Assembly: GCA_028274465.1 (NCBI GenBank)
Contig: CM051458.1
Location: 79,194,085 to 79,258,084, forward strand
DNA: 64,000 bases
Origin: Plantago ovata
Lineage: Eukaryota > Streptophyta > Magnoliopsida > Lamiales > Plantaginaceae
Reading direction: 5' to 3'
A program made the translations under genes and the position numbers. Below the pieces are notes generated by a model that worked only from the letters and a program-made list of their open reading frames with translations, was not told the DNA's origin and did no database searches. Shown here one piece after another: positions 43,804 through 54,676 of the stretch. Numbering within the stretch: position 1 is the first letter of the stretch; each line of letters starts with the position of its first letter.

Positions 43804-46800
43804 TATTCATTACATGTAACTATAGAAACCATCAAGTAATGTGTCAAAACAATCACTATAAAACAAGCACTATAAAAGCACTTGTTTATATAAAAGTATA
43901 ACATTTTTTTTTTGTGTCTTTTGTGTGGTTATCCATAGCGAGCTTTTTGTAATATCATTACATGAAATGAGTCAAAAAATAGAGAAATTTCAAAAAGTTA
44001 TAACAAGCGTTCCGGTATCTCTGTTGAAAATGTAATCTGGGCCGCCTTTGCGAGTGGTTTCCTTCGGTTGAACTTGTTTTTTATCTTTGGTTTTCTTCCC
44101 TTTGTGACTGCACGATCAGGATCCAAAAGGTGTGGTGGCTTGTTCGAGTTTGTGGTTGTTGTTTCTGTATTCTCTTGGTTGGTGTTGTTGCTTGTGCCTT
44201 CTTCGATTGAGAGGATAGTCCTGGCATGTGCTAGATCTCTATTGTAACTGTCTTCGAGTACCCTTGTGAAAATCAAATTGAAAAGAAGATATTAATAAAT
44301 ATTGTTAAAACCATAACAATAATTATTAATACTGCAACATAAATTTTTAAAAGCATAGAAGATATATAATGGAGTACTGTAATTTCCTTACCTTCTGAGA
44401 TCATCACTTGATGAGCATGTGAGCAGTAAGTCATAGTATTTCCTTGCCATTTGCTGGCGCCATGGTAGTGAGTCATCAGCTATCCTGAGGACATCGCTTC
44501 TGCCTTGATGAATTCTATCCCATACTTCTTGCTTCACCACTTTTGTCCACCTTTTGTTAATGTATTTCTCTGGTATTCTTGTTTCATTGACATGGGTCAG
44601 TACCTTAAGTGCATGGAAGCACAACCAGCCAACAACAGAGAATTGTTTGCATGAACATTCAACTGTTACATCACCGCCTTTTTTAACATAATGGACTTCA
44701 TGGGTTTTCATCCTTTCATCTTCTGGGTGTACTTTCAGAACCATATTATTCCTGGATAGCAGAAAGATGACTTAAGAAATAAAATAATCCAATTCTACTT
44801 AAATCATAACAAGTAATCTTAAACATCCAATAAAATAGTATTAAAACCATACACTGGCAAATTAAATGTTCACTGCATACTTACTTGTTTGTTTTCTTGA
44901 CCAGAGACCATGTTGTAGCAAGTGATTGAAAAAATTCTCCTTGGAAAAATTCATAAACCTCAATGGTGTACACTTCAGATGCATGGACTAGCAGACCAGA
45001 TGGAATTGGAATGTTTGGCTTTGAAGATGAAGCTTCAAATTCCTTTTTCTGTTCAGCACTTCTCCATCTTTTCACCGTGTCCGAAAAAATGGCATGGAAT
45101 TTAGTCAGAGTTGTTGTCCTATTTGCCTTGAAGCAAACGGCGTTGTTGGTGCTTTCACTGCGCTGAGATGATAGGAATCCCGTGGAGAAGAAGTCTTTGC
45201 TTAGTGGTGTGCACCATTTTTCGCGAATTGCATACAAATTCTCAAACCACGTGGAATCAGCAACATTGTACTTGACAAGCATGCTGCTCCAGCAATTGTC
45301 GAATTCTTCCAAGTCATTACAGCCTTTCAGACAGTAATCAAACTCCTGCTTGAAGTTGATGTTTGTTTTAAGCTCTCCGAAATGCGTGATAGCGTTCTGC
45401 TGGATGTGCCACAAACAGAGTCTATGTCTTGTTCTCCCACCAAAAACCTGTGTTAAAAGCATAAATGTTTAAAACTACAACAAAAAATCTTAAAAATATA
45501 ATAGAGCTCTTTTTTTTTAAGAGTGTTTTTAAATATATGACAGAGTTGATATCCAGTATTTTTTAAAAACAAAACTCACTAGAATGTTCTTTAAATATAT
45601 GAAATGAACTTTTAAAGCCATAGAAGTAATCATTATAAGTATAAGAGAATATTTATAGAGGGTACACGTCATAACAAGTTTTCGTATAAGCTGGAAAAAA
45701 TAATACCTCCTCTATAGCATTGGACATTGCCTTGTCCTGATCAGTGAAAATGGTGACAGGTTCTTTTCCATCCATCGATTCCTTAAATGTGTTGAGTAGC
45801 CAAACAAAGTTATTTGCTTTTTCCTTTTCCATGAAAGCGCAACCGAACATAACTGTGTTCCAATGGTTGTTTACACCAACAATTGGAGCACAGATGAGGT
45901 TGTATTTGTTGGTGCAGTACGTTGTGTCAAATATTACTACATCACCAAACAATTTGTAGTCCTCCTTCATCATGCCATCTCTCCAGAAAATTGCAGTCAG
46001 CTTAGCATCGTCACCGTACAAATAGCGATGATAATATGTTGGATCTTTATCCCTTTCTTTCTGGAAAGAACAAATTTTAAATTCATTTGTTTTAGAATTA
46101 CAGCAGTTCATCCTTAAATTCATGTGATATAGTCTTATAATCATAACAGTATGTCTTTAAAATCTCAACATATTAGCAGACAAAAAATTCACAAAACTAG
46201 ATATCATTATGAAGAGTAGATTACCTCCATTTTCTCGACCAGTGTGTGAGCATCTCCACCTTCTATGCTTTTTTATCTTATTTTTCCAACAAGGTTGATA
46301 AGGTCTTTCTTTGTGTATCCAACAAGTTCCTCTCCTCCAGCTTGAGCTGCTAACAAATTATACGCGTCTGCAGGCTTAATATGACAGTCTTCCAATTGCT
46401 GAATTATTTTCTTGGTCTCATCATTGATGTGACGCTCACTACGTTTCAGATGATTTAACGGAAGCGACACCATCTCATGATTATGCTGAATGTGGTGACG
46501 TACAATCCTGTAGAGGTCATGTTTTCTGTCGTATTTAACTCTAACACGTGCAAGACAACTTGACCTCTTCACTTTACATCCCCTGGTCTTTACTTGTGGT
46601 TTATCTCCAATGACAACAGGGGAAGGCATTACTATCTGGTTCATTGCCACTGGTGAAGGATTCACATTCTTTGATTTTTTTGCCCTTGATTTTCCTTCAC
46701 ATGAGCACATGAAGTATATTTGGTTTACCTTCTTGTGCGACTTGATGTATTTTTTTGAGCATTTTTTGACAGAGAAGCCGAGGTCATTTGAGTGTTTCTT

Positions 46801-47717
46801 GTATAGCACATACAACTCTTCCCATGTTTCAGCTGTGTATCCTTTCATGGATCTGGGATCACCATCATCCTCATCTTCTTCATCCTCAATGTCATCACTT
46901 GCATCATCATTACCAGCTGTTTTGTATAATAGAAAAAAAATGTTATAAGCACAATAATAACAATTAAAGGTATAGTATATGATTTAATTTTGATAAACAG
47001 ATGTAAATCATAATATTATATTTTTTTGTAAACTGAACAGTAGATCTTATAAGTCTAATAGAAGTCTAATTGTTAACAATTTCAGTTTTTATTATAAGTC
47101 TAATAGAGTATAACATTGTTTCTTATAACCTTAGTACGTGACCTTAAAATCATAAACCGATATTTTTATCTCTGAATTATTAGATTCTTAGATCTTTTTT
47201 ATCTCTGAACAAATCTTATGATGTCATTACATCAATCTTTGAAGTTAAATTTTTGAAATTGATTGAGTCAGACATGCAGGGATGATGTAGAGTGTGTAGA
47301 CTAGATGTAATGATTACAAGCATGCAGTAATTTTTTTTTTATTCTGAAAAAGTGGTTATAGACTTGTCTTTTCAAGTAAATTTCACAATCAATTTTAAAA
47401 AATATAACAATCTTTACTATAACCAAAATATAGTTACTTTAAAATCATAACAAGATTGGTCTTAAAAGTGTAATAATAAGTTTTGAAATTTTAACGTTTT
47501 CCTGTTATATGAATATGCATATGAGGTCTCTTAAAAATAAATAATTAATACAACTTAAAAATGTAACTGACTGTCTTGAAACTATAACAAATTTTCAGAT
47601 AAAGTAATTCAGGTTTTTAATGTGAATTCGAAAATTACAGGTTTTTTTTTTTAATTGAAAAGTTGCATCCATTCAATTCATGTCTTTTCATCTAACAGTC
47701 ACACACTTTCATTTGCC

Positions 47718-47725
47718 TATAAATA
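47718..47725 (+). promoter_or_regulatory. TATA box of the intron-nested gene
   Basis: TATAAATA within CCTATAAATAGCC, 102 bp before the ATG at 47827, followed by a CT/CA-rich leader. Confidence 0.7.
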
Positions 47726-47826
47726 GCCTCTCTCTTAGCCTAATTCGTTCATGCAAACACACAATACAAACACACAAACACTGTAATCAGAAGAAAGTAA
47801 AGAAGAAAAAAAAATTCAGAGGAAAA

Positions 47827-48335
47827 ATGGCTGCTTCACAAACTCTGAGCCAGAATGGAGTTTATGCTGCTCACCCGGAGAGAGTGAAGACTCTCTTCAA
47901 CAATGCTTTCAATGATCATTTGGTTGATGGGGTGCAGTAAGTTTTCTTATATTATTTATTTATTTTATTTTTTGTTAAGGTTTTCTTCCTCTGTTTTCAG
48001 TTTTTTAATTTACTTTTTTTTTTATTATTAGGTGCAAGGATGCCAATGGTGTTCTACATAGGCACACCACTGTTGCACAAAAGCTTGAAGTTTTGGCTCG
48101 GATGGTTATGCCAAATGAGTTGGACTTCAATCAAGCAAGTCCACTTCATCATGCAGTGAGGATTGCAGCCCAATTGAGGCATATGAGTGCTCAACACCCA
48201 GAGATGGAGCCACATGCCCGGGCTCTCTACAACCAACTCAAGGAAGGTCGTGTGGAAGAGCATGATCTCATGCCTTACATCCGTTGTGTTCGTACATTTG
48301 TGAACACCCTTCACAGGGACAACCCAGTGAATTAA
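47827..48335 (+). CDS. Unrecognised 137-residue protein encoded inside a transposase intron
   Basis: Two exons, 47827-47936 and 48032-48335, with GCA|GTAAGT donor and TTATTAG acceptor, join in frame to 138 codons including the stop. The protein starts MAASQTLSQNGVYAAHPERV and contains KTLFNNAFNDHLVDGVQC, TTVAQKLEVLARMVMPNELD, PLHHAVRIAAQLRHMSAQHP and DLMPYIRCVRTFVNTLHRDN. It is soluble, helix-prone and unusually His-rich, with no signal peptide, membrane segment or familiar motif. A TATA box and a long leader suit active transcription by RNA polymerase II. It lies antisense in the transposase intron and inside the terminal repeats of the Mutator-like element, so it is probably cargo or an accessory gene of that element. 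Confidence 0.75.
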
Positions 48336-48689
48336 ACAAGTTGCTCTAGTAACTGGTCTTAGACTAGGGCTCTTTTGTGTTAATCTAATCTATGTTGGGA
48401 CATCTATGTTATTGTATATTTAAGTCTTTTTTATTTTTCTAGGTTTCTATCTATGTTTATTTGGGTTTCTGTATTTTGAAGTCTGTAAGAAATTTAATGT
48501 AAGGTATGGTTTGTTATTGGAATTTTAAGGTTTTTATTTTTTAATTTCTGTGGTACTTATTAACTGTGCATCATATTCTTAAAACTACCCCAATAGTTGT
48601 TAAAAGTATAACACTAGTAATTTAAAAGCATAACAGAGCATAACAAAGCATAACAAAGCATGGTGACATGAATATATGATGAAATAAAA

Positions 48690-50250
48690 AATTTAAACTG
48701 GAAGCTATAACATCAACGGTTAAAAGTAATTTTAAAACCACAACAAGTAATCTTAAGAGTTATTTTAGTGATTAATCACATTCACTGGTTATTTAGGTGA
48801 TCTTACAACCACAACACCTTCTTTTAAAAGTTCATATGTTGTATAATTACGCTCATGTTCTTCTATTAGCAGTACTAGTCTTATAACTATACCATCATTC
48901 CTAAAAACCATAACATTACGTCCATTAAAAGCACAAGTGGGTTATTAAAAACTATAAGAGAGCAACATGGCATGGAAATACTACGATGCATAAAATCTAA
49001 ACTGGAAACTATAACATGAACGCTTAAAAATAATTTTAAAACTACAACAAGTAATCTTAGAGTTATTATAGTGAATAATCACACACACAAGTTATTTAGG
49101 TGATCTTAAAAACACAACACCTTCTTTTAAAAGTTCATATGTTGTATAATTACGCTCATATTCTTCTATTAGCAGTACTAGCCTTATAACTATACCATCA
49201 TTCCTAAAAACCATAACATTGCGTCCATTAAAAGCACAAGTGGGTTATTAAAAACTATAAGAGAGCAACATGGCATGGAAATACTATGATGCATAAAATC
49301 TAAACTGGAAACTATACCATGAACGCTTAAAAATAATTTTAAAACTACAACAAGTAATCTTAAGAGTTATTATAGTGAATAATCACACACACATGTTATT
49401 TAGGTGATCTTAAAAACACAACACCTTCTTTTAAAAGTTCATATGTTGTATAATTACGCTCATATTCTTCTATTAGCAGTACTAGCCTTATAACTATAAC
49501 ATCATTCCTAAAAACCATAACATTGCGTCCATTAAAAGCACAAGTGGGTTATTAAAAACCATAAGAGTGCAACATGGCATGAAAATACTACGATGCATCA
49601 AATCTAAACTGGAAACTATACGAGGAACGCTTAAAAATAATTTTAAAACTACAACAAGTAGTCTTAAGAGTTATTTTAGTGAATAATCACATACACAGGT
49701 TATTTAGGTGATCTTAAAACCACAACACCTTCTTTTAAAAGTTCATATGTTGTATAATTACGCTCATATTCTTCTATTATCAGTACTAGTCTTATAACTA
49801 TACCATCATTCCTAAAAACCATAACATTACGTCCATTAAAAGCACAAGTGGGTTATTAAAAACCATAAGAGAGCAACATGGCATGAAAATACTACGATGC
49901 ATAAAATCTAAACTGGAAATTATACCAGGAACGCTTAAAAATAATTTTAAAACTACAACAAGTAGTCTTAAGAGTTATTTTAGTGATTAATCACACATAC
50001 CGGTTATTTTAGGTGATCTTAAAACCACAACAGATTCTTTTTAAAAGTTCTTATGTTGTATAATTACGTTCATATTCTTCTATTATCAGTACCATCCTTA
50101 TAACTATACCATCATTCCTAAAAACCATAAAATTACGTCTATTAAAAGCACAAGTGTGTTATTAGAAACCATAAGAGAGCAACATGGCATGAAAATACTA
50201 GGAAGCATAAAATCTAAACTGGAAACTATAACAGGAACGCTTAAAAGTAT
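48690..50250 (-). repeat. Five tandem repeats of about 304 bp
   Basis: TTGTATAATTACG recurs at 48838, 49141, 49446, 49750 and 50056 (spacing 303-306). Each unit contains AAACTGGAAACTATA, TTTTAAAACTACAACAAGTA, ACCATCATTCCTAAAAACCA and AGAGAGCAACATGGCATG. Copies are similar, with the last more diverged. The array is inside the transposase intron, close to the transposase promoter. Confidence 0.92.
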
Positions 50251-50737
50251 TTAGGAACTTACGTATTTGTTGTTCCGGTTGGATTTCCTCAATTATTTCC
50301 ACATCTGAGAGCATTCCTCCATCATCGTCGGTGTTTCTCTGATTTGTGTATTGAACGAGCTTGATCGGACGGTGAATTCATCGGAAAAGCAGTAATCGAG
50401 TTTAGATTAGGAAAACAGAGCATAAATCAATGAATTTGAAAAAAAATCAGAGAATTGTGCGTGTTTGTACCTGATTTGCGTCCATCGGAGATCATGCGAG
50501 CTTTTTCAGACGATTTGCGTTCGAAATAGCGTTGATCGGTAGCTTTTTCCGGCGAGAGATTTTCACGTTTTTCCGGCGAGAGATTTTCAGCTGAAACACG
50601 CAGTTTTCACGTTTACTGTGTTTTTCTAATTTTTTAGGGTTTTTCTGTTAATTGAAGGGTTTATATAGTGCAGCGGTTTTTTTTTAATGAACCGGTTTTT
50701 ATCTGAACCGCGAGAAACCGCCTAGCGGTTTTGGTTT

Positions 50738-50792
50738 CTGGTTTTTGCCATAAAAACCAGGCCTTTCCATGTTAATAGGAAAGGACAGCCTT
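50738..50792 (-). repeat. Right terminal inverted repeat of the Mutator-like element
   Basis: Reverse complement matches the left end at 35939-35995, including ATGGAAAGGCCTGG and the following T-rich block. Confidence 0.8.
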
Positions 50793-50979
50793 ACTATATA
50801 ATAACTCGAGTGATAATTAAAAATAAAATAATATATTACACGTATATATGATGTAGTGTTAGGAAACTTATAATTTTGATGAACAATTAACCATGCTAAA
50901 TTAAGGAAAGTCCAGTAACTAGTACTCTTAAGGTCCATAGGAATTTAGAATTTTAAGGACATTGTAAAAGAGGAACGTT
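50793..50979. other. Short spacer
   Basis: AT-rich sequence between the Mutator-like element and the SIRE-like LTR; nothing recognised. Confidence 0.4.
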
Positions 50980-52430
50980 TGTTGAAGACTTAGAGTAGGT
51001 GCTAGATAGGTTGGTTTTACCGCTTATGATGTATCTTGTTTTCTGAAAAGAAATACAACCTATTGAAGCATTTGCTGATGATTTACTTTGTTTACACAAA
51101 CAAACTATTGAAGCATTTAGAACCGCTCAGAAACTTGAAGAATTCGAAGATATGAAGACTAGAAGATTTCTGAAGACTGGTATCTACAAAGGCACATGTT
51201 TCTCAGAAAGTGGAAACTTCAGCAACAACATTGCATAAGTGAAAATCTAAACTACAGAGTAGGTTGTGCTTGCTGAAACTGAGACTGACCACTTGCTGAT
51301 GAACATTTGTGACCTCTTGCTGAAAGTACTTGTATTTGCACTCCAATGTTACTGTTTGAATTTCATTCAAATGAGCATTAAATGCAAAGCATGCACGCGA
51401 AGGACATGAAGACTAGAAGACAAACAAAGGACGCTGCTGAAAGTACAAAAGCAAGATAGTGACATTTTAAGGAACAAAAGCCTTAGAATTTAAAATTCAA
51501 ACGGCTCCTTATTTTCACTATAAATAGAGGTCATCCGGCAAAGAGTTGAAGTGTGTCAACAACGTGATCAAACTCTCACTTGTTCTTAAACTCACATACC
51601 CTTCAATATTCTTTACTGCCATTGATCCGTTCCAAGGCTCAAAGCTTGAAAAAGCTACTTGTGAAGAAGTAGAACTTACACGGCTAAGAAATTAGTTAAG
51701 TGTTCTTTCTTTCTTTCTAACAAGAACAAGTCTTGACACCAGAAACAATCAAACTTGTTTACTGCAAAGTATTCAAAGTTTTGTTTCTTAGATTACTTGT
51801 TGTAACTGAATAAGTTATAATTAAGTTATCTCATCCCAAACCTCTCTAACTGAAAATACACCATTTCAGGCGTGATATTCAGGGGGAACTTAATCGAGCA
51901 TAGTGTTGCTGATTAAAAGTCCCAAGTTTGGTGGAGAACAAGGTTTCGTTCTCTAGTTAGGTTGGAAACGAAGCAAGTGTGATTTGGTTTCTGTTTGAAT
52001 CGCTCTAGATAGGTGTTGTAAGGAACCTCAAACTTATCTTAGTGGATTCAGTCCTACAAAGGACAAAGTGGATTAGTTGAGAGATTACGCCACTCTCAGA
52101 TACCACTATAAAAGTGTTTGTGTGATTTACTTACTGCATTTAGTTTTCAGCAAAGCATATCTATCTATACACAGTCACTCACTTCACTTGCTGAAACTAT
52201 CACTTACTGACAAAGCACTTATTGTATCAAAGACTTCCGCTCTCTGATTTTAAGTATCAGCAAAACTAGTTACTGAGAAGTAACTTGCGCTTGCTGAGAA
52301 AGTTAAGTATCAGCAAACTCATTACTGAAAAGTAATAAGTACTTGCTGAGAAAATTTTTAAACGACGAAAGTTTGAAAAGACTATTCACCCCCCCCTCTA
52401 GTCTTTTCTTGTTGTTTAAAGGGACCAACA
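50980..52430 (+). repeat. 5' LTR of the SIRE-like element
   Basis: About 1,451 bp from TGTTGAAGACT to GGGACCAACA. It carries a TATA box (CTATAAATAG, about 51518-51527) and ends two bases before the primer binding site. The left border is inferred from the TG start; no second LTR is available for comparison. Confidence 0.7.
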
Positions 52431-52432
52431 AG

Positions 52433-52445
52433 TGGTATCAGAGCC
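52433..52445 (+). promoter_or_regulatory. Primer binding site (initiator tRNA-Met)
   Basis: TGGTATCAGAGCC, the canonical copia primer site. Confidence 0.92.
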
Positions 52446-52540
52446 AAGTTCTTTAACCTTCAGCACTGAACCTAGATCCCCTTAGGTGCTTTCCATAAAT
52501 CACTCTCACTTGATCAGTTTGGTAGTCTGTTGCTGACAGG

Positions 52541-54676
52541 ATGTCTTTAGGAGATGCTCCCTTGCTGAAGCTGGAAAACTACGAAAAATGGCGAAACAAC
52601 ATGATGCTACATCTTGAGGCCATTAGTGATGAGATGGTTACTGTCATTAATGATGGACCTACCAAAATCACTAAGGTTGAAAGAAGTTTTCCTCACAAAA
52701 CCACAAAAGTTGGAAAGGAAACTATCTTAGGCGAACCAGTTGATACTGTCGTTCCAAAACCAAGAGAGGAATGGACTTCCGAAGAAGCCAAAAGATTTCG
52801 TCTTGATGGCCAAGTAAGAAACATCATCATTCGATCAACTCCGGATACTATACAGTGCAAACTGTGGGGTGCTAAAACTGCTAAGGAAGCTTAGAAAATG
52901 GTTCAAGATATTTGTGCTGGATCTGACAAAACCAAGGAAAACAAACTCGAAGTGCTGAAGTTAAAGTTCCAGAACTTTAAACAAGGTACAAATGAGTCGC
53001 TGGAAGACTTGGACTTTAGATTCACAACTCTAGTTAGTGAAATGACAGCCTTGGGTGTTGGAAATCTTTACTCAGATTCTGAGAAGGTGAAAACCATCAT
53101 CAGAAGTCTGAACCAAGAATGGATCCACACTCAGAACTTCTACTACAATCAAGGAATGCCATACATTACACCAACAAAGTTGTTCTCTCATCTTGCTACT
53201 GTCAACTACGAGACAAAGCAAAGAGAAAATGTGTTTTCTGAAAAATCGCAAAACATTGCTCTTGCTGCAAAGTCGTCATCTTCTGAAAAGATAAATGATA
53301 AAGAGCCTACTGATGAAAATGCTTTGGTTGTTAAAAACATGAAGAAATTCATCAGTAAGGAACTCGAAAGGCGAAAAGCAAAAGAGAAGCTGAAAAAGCA
53401 TCTTGGTAACAACTACCATAAGTACAAGAATGAGACTGGCTCGCTGAACAAGCAAGCTCAGCAAGCAACTTCATCAGAAGAACCAGCACATGGAAATGAT
53501 CTCTGCTTTTACTGCAAAAAGCCTGGACACTACAAAGCAAATTGTCCTTTGCTGAAAGGCAAATCTGCTGAAAAGAAGAAGAAGTTCAAAAGAGCTTTTA
53601 TTGCTGAAGAAAAGAAGAAGCTTCAAGCAAAAATCGATGCATTATGCATTGATACTAGCTCTGAAGACAGTGAGGATGAAAGCTCAGACACTGACGATGA
53701 AGAAGCCACTCTTGACGTAGAGATTGGCAAAGAAGTTTGTGGAATAGCAATGGAAGCTTATCCAGATGTGTCAAACTACGAGTTCTGCCTCATGGCCGGT
53801 CAGGTAAACAATCCTACCTCTAACTCTGACTCAGAAAGTGAAGACGAGATTGACCTTGACAAGATTCAAGGAGAAATCGAAAGATTTGAGAAAACTCTGA
53901 GCAAACAGCAAAAGAAACTACAGAATGCTGAAACTCTGACCAAGCAAACTACTGAAAAGTATGTCTTGCTGAAGGAAGAGACAGAAGAAAAGGATGCTGA
54001 AATAAGGCGTCTTAAGAAGTTGATTGCTGAAGCTACAGAGAAGAATTCTCAAATGGCATTAGAATTGGAAGAATATCAGTCCTCAATTCTAAAGTTACTT
54101 GCTGAAATCCAAGAGATGAAAAAGATGAAAATCAATTTCAAATCTTATGCTGATGCAAGTAATACGCTGACTGAACTAAACTCTTATTTGAGAGATCCAT
54201 CTCAGAAAGAAGGTTTAGGTGCAGCGTATGAAGGTGATGATGTAATAATCTTGAGTAAAGACAAATCACCGATTTCCTTTGTACGTGCTACTGATAGTGG
54301 TCAACCAGAACTCTATCAGTTTGGTCAATCTAAGGTTGCTGAAAAATGCAATCAAGTACCTACGACCGTAAAGCCCGTTGTTGCTACTCAAAGTAACAAA
54401 ACTTTAAAAGGAAAACAGATTGCTGAGAAGCAAACTGTAAAGAAAAAGGATGATGTAAAGCATTCCGCCAAACAAGTTGTTGAAAAGCAATTTGTTAAGT
54501 CAAAAGGCAAGATTACTAAAAGTAATCAGAAGACCTTTGCTGACAAACCTGAATCAAGTAAGGTTGCTGACACAAAAGCTCAGCATTCTCCGAAAAGTGG
54601 ACTAGGTTTCAAGACCAAACAAAGTCAACTTTTTCACGAGTATAAGCAAAGTCAGCAAAATACTTCAAAGAGATGA
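52541..54676 (+). pseudogene. gag: SIRE-like gag
   Basis: Starts MSLGDAPLLKLENYEKWRNN and continues in one frame through a TAG at 52892-52894 (EA*KMVQDIC; relatives have Trp there, so TGG to TAG is likely) to a TGA at 54674-54676. After the stop come the gag core (KLEVLKLKFQNFKQGTNESL, IIRSLNQEWIHTQNFYYNQG), a CCHC zinc knuckle (CFYCKKPGHYKANC), an acidic Ser/Asp/Glu stretch and a long coiled coil, as in SIRE elements where gag is unusually long. The tail is Lys/Gln-rich. Confidence 0.85.

Larger units (their letters stand above)
43998..50485 (-). pseudogene. FAR1-type Mutator-like transposase, seven exons, one nonsense codon
   Basis: Exons (minus strand) 50471-50485, 50263-50338, 46225-46916, 45707-46060, 44885-45447, 44392-44751 and 43998-44262 join in frame to 775 codons with the stop. 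The first exon encodes only MDANQ. An acidic stretch is followed by the FAR1 DNA-binding region (YVLYKKHSNDLGFSVKKCSK, then CEGKSRAKKSK, RGCKVKRSSCLARVRVKYDR, HNHEM), the MULE transposase core (VVIFDTTYCTNKYNLICAPI, VTIFTDQDKAMSNAI, LCLWHIQQNA), and a SWIM zinc finger (VECSCKQFSVVGWLCFHALK). A TAA at 46273-46275 (codon 245) replaces what is probably a CAA in the linker KIR-KSIEGGDAHTLVEKM. The 3.3-kb second intron contains another gene and a tandem array. Confidence 0.85.
35939..50792. mobile_element. Large Mutator-like element with ULP, FAR1-type transposase and a third gene
   Basis: About 14.9 kb. The left terminus (GAGGCCAGCCTTTCC, then ATGGAAAGGCCTGG) matches the reversed right terminus (AAGGCTGTCCTTTCC, then ATGGAAAGGCCTGG) over roughly 50 bp with scattered mismatches; both then run into sequences with CCGGTTTTTAT-like blocks. 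Two convergent genes (ULP-like on plus, FAR1-type transposase on minus) start near the two ends, and a third gene lies inside a transposase intron. The 9-bp target duplication expected for this class is not clear (TCTATGGGG against ACTATATAA). ULP-bearing Mutator-like elements are known (Arabidopsis KAONASHI, melon CUMULE); the third gene and intron arrangement are not familiar to me. Confidence 0.85.

Noticed and set aside
48690-50250. Possible CRISPR array
   Set aside because: Units are 304 bp and contiguous without spacers, in a plant transposon intron.
35930-50801. Nine-base target duplication of the Mutator-like element
   Set aside because: TCTATGGGG and ACTATATAA share only four positions; too weak to claim.
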